Shown here piece after piece: positions 57,189-64,000 of a DNA stretch of 64,000 nucleotides. The notes beneath the pieces were generated by a model that saw nothing but the letters and a program-made list of their open reading frames with translations, was not told where the DNA came from and searched no databases. How positions within the stretch are numbered: position 1 is the first letter of the stretch; every line of letters begins with the position of its first letter. Source of the stretch: Dongshaea marina (GTDB lineage Bacteria > Pseudomonadota > Gammaproteobacteria > Enterobacterales > Aeromonadaceae); contig NZ_CP028897.1 of assembly GCF_003072645.1 (NCBI RefSeq), positions 2,803,658-2,867,657 of the forward strand, in the 5' to 3' direction. A program made the position numbers and the translations under genes.

Positions 57189-57458
57189 CTAGGATCTGTT
57201 GACACTTCCAATTTTGAACCTGTTGCCCCTGAAAATGTTCTGTTCCGGCGCGAATCATGAGGTTTAGTTGTTCTAAATGAGTGATGAGCAACAATCAACA
57301 GGGCTTTTTCAGGCGCAACCCGAAGGGCAGTGGCTATTTTCCCTCCCAGCTGCGTTATCAGATGCTCATGTAGAGCAACTACACCACACATCTACTGCCT
57401 TGCTGGATGAAAAAATTTCCAACTGCAGAACCAAATCTGAAACCTCAACAGAGCCTAG
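57189..57458. repeat. MITE-like element with CTAGG ends
   Basis: The left end CTAGGATCTGTTGAC and the right end (complement CTAGGCTCTGTTGAGG) are imperfect inverted repeats of about 30 bases. The 270-bp element encodes no convincing protein. Its right CTAG is also the left end of the next repeat (57455-57603), so the two are joined through a shared CTAG. Confidence 0.65.
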
Positions 57459-57603
57459 AGCATTTTTCGGATATATAGGTTCACCCTCATAAAAGCAGCT
57501 TTGACTTTGATCGCTGACACGCAAGTCACATCCATGTCGCTCTGCTGCTGCATCCTTGCGTTTGCGGGGGTCGATGACCCGGATTAAATCAAAGATGCTC
57601 TAG
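57455..57603. repeat. Short hairpin-module repeat (149 bp), copy 4
   Basis: The element runs from CTAGAGCATTTTTCGG to GATGCTCTAG. It is homologous, in inverted orientation, to 8416-8603: AAAGCAGCTTTGACTT, CGCAAGTCACATCCATG and CCCGGATTAAA are common to both. It appears to be the shortest version of the family, with about two hairpin modules. CTAG at both ends suggests a CTAG (or TA) target. Confidence 0.7.
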
Positions 57604-57782
57604 TGAAACACGAGGAGGAACAGCCTCTGCATCACTCTATTTCACGACAGGGGTCCTGGGCTCTGTTGTAAGAAAGAGCGAAAAGCAGGTCCATTTATCA
57701 AATGAACCTGCTACCCAACCTTCTCGCTCGGCTCCTCTGGAGAGGCCTGGCAGCCCAACAGATTCTATGAGTATTAGGTAAG
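57604..57782. other. Intergenic tail before fadE with a hairpin
   Basis: AGCAGGT (57684-57690) pairs with ACCTGCT (57706-57712), extended by CATTT/AAATG, and flanked by GAGCGA and TCGCTC. It lies downstream of fadE on its strand and could terminate that transcript. No gene is seen. Confidence 0.4.
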
Positions 57783-60200
57783 CTACCTCAAACTCTTGTA
57801 TTGCGCGCAACCAAAGGAGTCGACCTCGATCACCGCATCCATCAGGGACTGAGCCGCTTCGAGCTGATTAAACTCCTCGCTTGAGATCACCCCCTCATCG
57901 AGAGCCGCCTGGTAGAGCTTCTCTCTTGCCACCTGTTTCAGCGGACCGCTCTTGCGAGCCTTGTGGATTTTCTCCTCAATCGGCGCAAGGGCCTTAAGTG
58001 CCTCGTAAGCCTCCTCCAGGGCACCAAGTGCCTTACTCCCTGAGGCCACCGAGCTTATTCCTGCCGACAGCTTGCTTCGACCATTTTGCTCGCCCATCAC
58101 CCGCCGGGCTAATCTCAGGGTTTGCTTGTCCGATGGCCCATAACTTCGCTTACCCAGAGCGAATAAGCTTAGGTGCAGCAGCCGCCCAACCCAGGCGATG
58201 GGATAGTGGTGGCACGCACCTCTGAGCGCCTCTTCAATCTGCCGGTAGGCATGACTACAGAACCAATCCAGATAAAGCTCATCCTCCTTCAGGCTCCCCT
58301 CATCCTCAAAGCGTTTTACGGCCGAGGTGGCAAGATAGAGCCAGGACAGGGCATCCGCCATCCGGCCACTCAAGATTTCCCGGCGCTTAAGACTACTACC
58401 CAACAGCAACATAGACACATCGGCAACCAGTACAAAGGCCGAGCTATAGCGGGTGATGGTCTGTTTATGATGCTCGGCTCCATAATGGCCGGATATCTTG
58501 AGTAAACGTCCGCGGGTGATCCCATCGACTGCGGCCCGAACCCCATTGCCCAGGGTAAAATTAATGTGGCCCCACAGCGCCTTATCAAAAGCGTAAAGAT
58601 CGTTGCTGGCGGCGGCCTCAAGCTCCCGGGGCACATAGGGATGGGCACGAATCGACCCCTGGCCAAAGATAATCATCGAGCGGGTCAGAATATTCGCCCC
58701 TTCGACTGTGATGCCGATCGGTAGCCCATCATAAGCCCGGCTCAGCAGATTCCTGGGCCCCTTGCTGATGGCCGCGCCTCCCAGTATATCCATGGCGTCG
58801 ATCACCACCTGGCGCATGTTTTCGGTCAGATAAGCCTTCACCACACAGGAGAGAACCGAGGGGCGCTCACCGCTATCAACGGCCCCACAGGTGAGTCTGC
58901 GGGCCGCATCCATCCCGTAGGTCAAGCCACCGATATGCGCCAGCTTTTCTGCAACTCCCTCAAAGCGCCCGATGGGAAGACCAAACTGATGCCTGACCGA
59001 GGCGTAGGCACCACATATGTGAGTGGATAATTTGGAGGCTCCAAGAGAGAGCGAGGGTAGAGAAATAGAGCGCCCGGATGCCAGCGACTCCATCAACATC
59101 CGCCAGCCCTGACCAATCCCGGCTTCACCACCTATCACCCAATCTAAGGGGATAAACACATCCTTCCCTTCGGTCGGACCATTGGGGAACGGGATCCCCA
59201 TGGGATCGTGCAACTGGCCCACCTCGACCCCCGGAGTCGCACTCGGGATCAGGGCGCAGGTGATCCCAAGTTCATCCTGCTCCCCCAGTAGTCTCTCGGG
59301 ATCCCTTAATTTAAAGGCAAGCCCGATGACGGTGGCAACCGGAGCAAGGGTGATATAACGCTTGCGCCAGTCGAGGAGGATCCCGAGAGTCTCCTCACCT
59401 TCAAACTCCTGCTTACAGATCACCCCCTGGCTCTGAATCGAGCCGGCATCACTGCCCGCCTTAGGCTCAGTCAGAGCAAAGCAGGGGATCTCCTCACCCG
59501 AGGCCAGCCTTGGAAGATAATGCTGCTTCTGCGCATCGGTCCCGTAGTGCAGGAGCAGCTCTGCCGGCCCCAGTGAATTAGGAACCATCACCACCACGGC
59601 AACCGCCAGAGAGTGGGAGGATATTTTTTGAACCACCGCCGAGTGTGCCTGGGCCGAAAACCCCAGACCGCCATACTCTTTGGGAATGATCATCCCGAAA
59701 AACTTCTGCTCCTTGAGCTGCCGCCAAACCTCGGGAGGAAACTCACGTTCCTGGGTGATCTGCCAGTCATCGGTGATCCGACAAAGCTCCTCTACCGGTC
59801 CATCCAGAAATGCCTGCTCCTCATCGGTGAGAGAGGATACCTCAAATTCAGCCAGCTTCTGCCAGTTGGGGCGGCCACTAAAAAGCTCTGCATCCCACCA
59901 CACGGTTCCGGCATTGAGCGCCGTCTGCTCGGTCTCACTGATCTTGGGCAGCCCTTTTTTGATAAGCTTCATCAGCCTGAGGGTCACCAGGGTTCGCCGC
60001 AGATTATCCAGACCAAAGAGGGCGGCCAACAGCGCGGTGATCACCAAGGATGTGACGATAAACCCCGAGGAGGCACCGCAGATCCCGGCGCCAACAATCA
60101 GGATCACCAGGGCTGAGATCCAGCTCCAGAAACCCTTTCCCCGGTACAGCAGAACCAGCAGAGCCAGAATCGCAACGAGTATGGTCAGAACAACTATCAT
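57783..60200 (-). CDS. fadE: Acyl-CoA dehydrogenase FadE
   Basis: FadE carries out the first oxidation of fatty acyl-CoA in beta-oxidation. The protein has about 805 aa, close to E. coli FadE, with an N-terminal pair of membrane helices (VVLTILVAILALLVLLY and LVILIVGAGICGASSGF). The flavin domain includes CFALTEPKAGSDAGSIQSQG and TVEGANILTRSMIIFGQGSI. ATG 60200 is favoured by GAGG eight bases before it. It is the last gene of the ligase-thiolase-fadN-fadE operon, 16 bases after the multifunctional enzyme. Confidence 0.92.
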   Translation of the reverse strand: MIVVLTILVAILALLVLLYRGKGFWSWISALVILIVGAGICGASSGFIVTSLVITALLAALFGLDNLRRTLVTLRLMKLIKKGLPKISETEQTALNAGTVWWDAELFSGRPNWQKLAEFEVSSLTDEEQAFLDGPVEELCRITDDWQITQEREFPPEVWRQLKEQKFFGMIIPKEYGGLGFSAQAHSAVVQKISSHSLAVAVVVMVPNSLGPAELLLHYGTDAQKQHYLPRLASGEEIPCFALTEPKAGSDAGSIQSQGVICKQEFEGEETLGILLDWRKRYITLAPVATVIGLAFKLRDPERLLGEQDELGITCALIPSATPGVEVGQLHDPMGIPFPNGPTEGKDVFIPLDWVIGGEAGIGQGWRMLMESLASGRSISLPSLSLGASKLSTHICGAYASVRHQFGLPIGRFEGVAEKLAHIGGLTYGMDAARRLTCGAVDSGERPSVLSCVVKAYLTENMRQVVIDAMDILGGAAISKGPRNLLSRAYDGLPIGITVEGANILTRSMIIFGQGSIRAHPYVPRELEAAASNDLYAFDKALWGHINFTLGNGVRAAVDGITRGRLLKISGHYGAEHHKQTITRYSSAFVLVADVSMLLLGSSLKRREILSGRMADALSWLYLATSAVKRFEDEGSLKEDELYLDWFCSHAYRQIEEALRGACHHYPIAWVGRLLHLSLFALGKRSYGPSDKQTLRLARRVMGEQNGRSKLSAGISSVASGSKALGALEEAYEALKALAPIEEKIHKARKSGPLKQVAREKLYQAALDEGVISSEEFNQLEAAQSLMDAVIEVDSFGCAQYKSLR

Positions 60201-60216
60201 AGTTAGCACCTCTTAG

Positions 60217-62544
60217 TTAATTTCTCAGGGGCTTACCGGTTTTTAACATGTGATTGACCCGTTTAATCGATTCGGGATCCCGGCTCAACCGATGAAATGC
60301 CTCGCGCTCCAGCTCAAGTAGCCGCTCTTCGGTCACCGGCTCGGTCATGTCTGCATCCCCGCCACTGAGAACGCCAGACAGAGCCTCACAGATCACCTGA
60401 TCCTGGGAGGTCGCCTTTGCTGAGCGATGCAAGCCGGCAACCATCAGATCCAGGGGGATCTTTCCGCTCTGTCCGGGCAAAGAGATAGTAACGGGCTCTG
60501 GAGCCTGGTAATCCCTGGCAAGCTCCAGCGCCCGGGTTTTGGCATCCGCTAATAGCCGTTGCCGGTTCATGATGATCGAATCTGTGGGTCGTAAGATCTT
60601 CATCTCTTTGGCTTCTGCGGCCGATTTAGCAACCTTCGCCATACCGATGAGCTCAAACACCTTGGTGACGGCAGGCATTGGTCCCCTGGCAGCATCCGGG
60701 GCCTGAGCCCAGCGCCCGAGCATCTCTTTACATCCACCCCAGCCGGGAATGATCCCGACTCCAACCTCTACCAGACCGGTGTAGGTTTCGGCGTGAGCCA
60801 CAATCGCATCACTATGCAGCAGCAGCTCACAGCCTCCCCCCAAAGCCATCCCCGAGGGGGCCGACACCACAGGGAAAGGTGCAAACTTCAACGCCTGATA
60901 GACTCTCTGCCCCCTGCGGATCACATAGTCGATAAAGGGGTAGGCCCTTAATCTGGCGGCGATCGCCAGTAACCCAATATTGGCTCCCACCGAAAAATTG
61001 CTGCCATCGTTATAGATCACCAGAGCCCTGAAATCACTGTGTTCAATCTTCTTAATCGCCCGCTCCATCATGGAGAGACTCCAGAGATTCAGGGAGTTCA
61101 TCTTGCTGTGAAACTCAAGACACAGAACCCCATCTCCTATATCCCACAGCGAAGCAGAGGGATTTTTCAGCACGGGCGCCCCAGCAGCCTTGATATCCTC
61201 CAGCAGTAACACCCCGGGAAGAGGCTCCAGTCGCCGGTAGCCATGATGCAGGGTAAAGATCTCCCGCACTCCGCCGCTGTTTCGGTAAAAGTGCCCCTCA
61301 CCAACGGCTTTTAATATGGGAGGGACCGCCTCTACCCGTGCCTGAAGCTCCTGGCATAACCACCCGGCCCCCAGCTGATCGATGAGCTCAAAGGGGCCGT
61401 ATTTCCAGTTGTAGCCAAGCTTCATCGCCAGATCGATAGCTTCAATATCTTCACTCACATCCGGGACCAGCGACGCGGCATAACTCAGGGTGCTCGCCAT
61501 CACCGACCAGGCATAGGCGCCAGCATCCCCTTTATCACTGAGCAGCTTACGAAGCTTGTTGCGCGCAGGCTTTCCTTTCACCGGAGGTTTAGGTCGCATC
61601 GCCCTGGCGTAGTTTCCAGTCTGAAGATCGATCGCCTCTTTGACCTTAATTCCGCTCTCGGTGTTGAGCCGGTAGAAGCCCCCTTTGCCTTTGCGCCCGA
61701 TATAGCCCTCGGCAATCATCTTGTTGAGAAGCTCAGGCTCCCGGTAGATGGCATGAAACGGATCGGTAGCGGCGAGGCTTTTTTCCAGTGAGCTCAGAAC
61801 ATGGGGCATGAGATCCAGCCCCACCATGTCGAGCAGTCCAAACACTCCGGTTTTAGGGATCCCAAAGGGGCGGGAGATCACCGCATCGGCAAGCTCAATC
61901 GAGATCCCCTGCTGCATCGCCTGCACCACGGCACATTGCAACCAGAAAATCCCGATACGATTGGCAAGAAACCCCGGAGTATCCCTGCAGTTTAATACCC
62001 CCTTTCCAAGCTTCTCATCACAAAAGTGGCTCACCAAACTTACCAGCTCAGCAGAGGTCTCCTCACCGGCCACCAGCTCCAGTAGCCGCATATAACGGGG
62101 AGGATTAAAAAAGTGAGTGATCATAAATTCGCGGGTAAATTCCTCAGGCATGCCATCGACCAATTGCGCCCGGCAAAGAGTCGAGGTGTTGGAGGAGACC
62201 AGACTGCCCGGAGTACGAACCTCCTGAATTTTCCGGTAGAGGCTTTGCTTCACCGAAACCTCTTCGAGAATCGCCTCAATGATCCAGTCGCATTCAGCCA
62301 ACTGCCCCAGATCATCCCGGGTATTGAGTGGGGTGATGAGTTTTGCATTCGAGGGGTGCATCAATGCCGCCGGGTTGCTCTTAGCCAATCGGGTCAATGC
62401 CCCCCGGGCGATCGCATCGGGATCATCCCCATCACTGACGCGATCAAAAAGCAGCACCGGAACCCCGGCATTGGAAATCTGGGCCGCAATCCCCGCCCCC
62501 ATGACACCTGCACCAATCACAGCAACTTTATCTATGGATCTCAT
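60217..62544 (-). CDS. fadN: 3-hydroxyacyl-CoA dehydrogenase/enoyl-CoA hydratase fusion (FadN type)
   Basis: This bifunctional beta-oxidation enzyme has 775 aa. Domain order is inverted compared with FadB/FadJ. The NAD-binding dehydrogenase comes first (VAVIGAGVMGAGIAAQISNA, and ITHFFNPPRYMRLLELVAGE near residue 135). The crotonase-like hydratase is C-terminal, from about residue 475, with the oxyanion and Glu region VSAPSGMALGGGCELLLHSD and VEVGVGIIPGWGG. This is the FadN arrangement known from Bacillus and some proteobacteria. The start overlaps the thiolase stop (ATGA), and fadE follows, giving a fadA-N-E set. Confidence 0.9.
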   Translation of the reverse strand: MRSIDKVAVIGAGVMGAGIAAQISNAGVPVLLFDRVSDGDDPDAIARGALTRLAKSNPAALMHPSNAKLITPLNTRDDLGQLAECDWIIEAILEEVSVKQSLYRKIQEVRTPGSLVSSNTSTLCRAQLVDGMPEEFTREFMITHFFNPPRYMRLLELVAGEETSAELVSLVSHFCDEKLGKGVLNCRDTPGFLANRIGIFWLQCAVVQAMQQGISIELADAVISRPFGIPKTGVFGLLDMVGLDLMPHVLSSLEKSLAATDPFHAIYREPELLNKMIAEGYIGRKGKGGFYRLNTESGIKVKEAIDLQTGNYARAMRPKPPVKGKPARNKLRKLLSDKGDAGAYAWSVMASTLSYAASLVPDVSEDIEAIDLAMKLGYNWKYGPFELIDQLGAGWLCQELQARVEAVPPILKAVGEGHFYRNSGGVREIFTLHHGYRRLEPLPGVLLLEDIKAAGAPVLKNPSASLWDIGDGVLCLEFHSKMNSLNLWSLSMMERAIKKIEHSDFRALVIYNDGSNFSVGANIGLLAIAARLRAYPFIDYVIRRGQRVYQALKFAPFPVVSAPSGMALGGGCELLLHSDAIVAHAETYTGLVEVGVGIIPGWGGCKEMLGRWAQAPDAARGPMPAVTKVFELIGMAKVAKSAAEAKEMKILRPTDSIIMNRQRLLADAKTRALELARDYQAPEPVTISLPGQSGKIPLDLMVAGLHRSAKATSQDQVICEALSGVLSGGDADMTEPVTEERLLELEREAFHRLSRDPESIKRVNHMLKTGKPLRN

Positions 62545-63682
62545 TCATAAGCCTCCAGAATGGTTGCTATGCCTTGTCCCGCCCCGATACATTGAGTTGC
62601 CAGGGCAAAACGTCCCTGCTCCCGCTTTAACAGCTGGGCGGCCTTGCCGGTAATTCTGGCTCCGGTGGCCCCCAGCGGATGACCTATAGCAATGGCTCCA
62701 CCATCGAGGTTGAGTTTGCCCTGATCCAGCTTGAGATCCCGAATGCAGGCCAGCGCCTGGCTGGCAAAGGCTTCGTTGAGCTCTATGACATCGAGATCAT
62801 CAAGGGTGATCCCGGCTCTTTTCAGAGCCTTGTGGGTCGCCGCAACCGGGCCGATCCCCATCACCTCCGGCGCACAGCCGGTCACCGCGATTGCACGAAT
62901 TTTTGCCAGAATATCTAACTGCTGCTCACGGGCAAAAGCTGCACTACAGACGATGACAGCCGAGGCTCCATCGGTCAGGGGCGATGCGTTTGCGGCAGTC
63001 ACGCAACCGCCCTCTTTAAATGCAGGTGTCAGCTCGCTCAGCGCCTCCAGGGTACTGCTGCCGCGGATACAGCCATCCTGCTCGATGAGAGCTCCCCTAT
63101 CGTTCCTGACCGCAATGATCTCCTGAGAGAGCTTGCCAGACTCCTGAGCCATACTGGCCTTTTGATGACTACCCAGAGCAAAGCTATCCTGTTCGCCACG
63201 GCTGAGCTTATATCTGTCCACCAGGATTTCGGCGGTATCGCCCATCGAGATATAGGCCTCGGGGAGCTCTGCGGCCAGGGTTGGATTGAGCATAGGATTA
63301 AAGCCCATCATGGGGACCCGGGTCATCGACTCGATTCCGGCACAGATGTAGGCCTCGCCGGCTCCCATGCTGATCGCTCCTGCCGCCATCTGGATCGCCT
63401 GCATTGAGGAGCCGCAAAAATGGTTCACCGTCACCCCCCGACCGAGCGGGGTAGCTTGGCCAGAAACACCGCCAAGCGCGCCATGTTGAGCCCTTGCTCA
63501 GCCTCGGGAAAGGCACAGCCCATAAACACAGCCTCGATGGCTTGCTCCTCGATTCCGGAGCGATCAACCAGGCCCCGGATCACCTGGGCCACAAGATCAT
63601 CGGGACGCGTCTTGGCCAGAGCGCCTTTATGGGCATAATGAAAAGGTGATCTTGCATAGCCCGCAATGACAATATCTAGCAT
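62541..63682 (-). CDS. fadA: Acetyl-CoA acyltransferase, FadA-like thiolase (one frameshift)
   Basis: This degradative thiolase (380 aa corrected) releases acetyl-CoA in the last beta-oxidation step. The nucleophile motif NHFCGSSMQAIQMAAGA, the His motif GGAIAIGHPLGATGARI and the C-terminal CIGAGQG are present. The first 83 codons end SVGG and stop. One base added to the C6 run at 63434-63439 continues VTVNHFCGSS. The N-terminus MLDIVIAGYARSPFHYAHKG is normal. It is coupled to fadN downstream and lies one base after the acyl-CoA ligase stop upstream. Confidence 0.9.
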
Positions 63683-63683
63683 T

Positions 63684-64000
63684 TTAGCCTCCCGTGCTCT
63701 TATGCTGATGTTCTTCCCTCAGCTCTTTTTTGGAGAGCTTGCCGATCATGGTTTTAGGAAGCACCTGACGAAACTCTATGGCCCTTGGCATCTCCATCGG
63801 CGACAGGTGCTCCTTGAGAAACTCCAGAAGCTCGGCTTCACTGACCTCCATGCCTTCAACACACTTGATAAAGGCTTTGGGGATCTCGCCATGCTCCGCC
63901 TCTGCAACTCCGATCACCGTCACCTCCGCAACCGCGCCATGACGATTAATCGCCTCCTCAATCACTCTTGGGTAGATGCTATAGCCGTTACAGATGATGA
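63684..64000 (-). CDS. Acyl-CoA synthetase, C-terminal part (runs off the window)
   Basis: Only the C-terminal ~105 residues of an AMP-forming acyl-CoA ligase are inside the window. The segment CNGYSIYPRVIEEAIN, read from the last bases, is the conserved GGxNIYPxEVE-like region, and LPKTMIGKLSKKELRE carries the catalytic lysine at the usual place. It is the first visible gene of the fatty-acid oxidation operon and should activate fatty acids for FadE, FadN and the thiolase. A missing Gly-Gly in the first motif is a small deviation. Confidence 0.85.
   Translation of the reverse strand, partial: IICNGYSIYPRVIEEAINRHGAVAEVTVIGVAEAEHGEIPKAFIKCVEGMEVSEAELLEFLKEHLSPMEMPRAIEFRQVLPKTMIGKLSKKELREEHQHKSTGG

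Noticed and set aside
57277-57492. 71-codon frame beginning MSDEQQSTGLF
   Set aside because: Sits inside and across the boundary of two MITE-like elements, with no support as a gene.
1-64000. tRNA, rRNA and prophage genes
   Set aside because: No tRNA T-loop plus acceptor pairing, rRNA core sequence or phage structural genes were recognised by eye. The Bor-like lipoprotein alone is not evidence of a prophage.

Overview
The window looks like chromosomal DNA of a facultatively anaerobic gammaproteobacterium of the Vibrio/Aeromonas/Alteromonas type. Support comes from the lipid A and LPS block kdsB-ycaR-lpxK-msbA-comEC in its usual order, ravA-viaA, the Zur-controlled znu locus, and yceH, rsuA, pabB, nudL, virK/ybjX and DUF2986 genes. 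The genus cannot be fixed from the sequence. No rRNA, tRNA, CRISPR array or prophage was seen.

Layout. 0.1-4.5 kb (minus): a thiolase-ptb-buk-orf-adc operon, otherwise known from clostridial acid and solvent metabolism. 4.6-13.2 kb: two copies of an RstA/RstB-like two-component system, each preceded by a divergent gene for a paralogous 65-68 aa protein and about 1 kb of hairpin-rich non-coding DNA. A repeat composite and an IS903-type element lie between them. 13.3-19.7 kb: alpha-glucan use (GH13 amylase, MFS carrier, GH31 glucosidase, LacI regulator). 19.9-26.7 kb: PhoD-like phosphoesterase, ArcD-like antiporter, 2OG-Fe(II) oxygenase, YqhA, GNAT enzyme. 26.8-31.0 kb: zinc locus (DUF1007, zur, a hidden small gene, znuB, znuC, Zur box, znuA). 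31-44.6 kb: housekeeping genes (phnA-like, yfcA, LysR, class I fumarase, pabB, nudL, ravA-viaA, an IS5-type element, bor, yceH, DUF2986). 45.7-48 kb: virK/ybjX-like gene and an iron alcohol dehydrogenase. 48.8-57.2 kb: rsuA, the kdsB-comEC block and three tandem DUF2062 genes. 57.8-64 kb (minus): a fatty-acid oxidation operon (acyl-CoA ligase, thiolase, FadN-type fusion, FadE).

Two features run through the whole window. First, about fourteen genes, including the normally essential lpxK, are broken by a single-base frameshift, nearly always one base missing from a short G or C run. This looks like consensus error rather than gene decay. Frame-corrected extents are given below. Second, an interspersed family of mobile-looking repeats is built from short hairpins with variable, compensated stems and a conserved apical loop that reads GGA on one strand. 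It resembles the architecture of CsrB/RsmZ-type RNAs and is the best candidate here for something undescribed.
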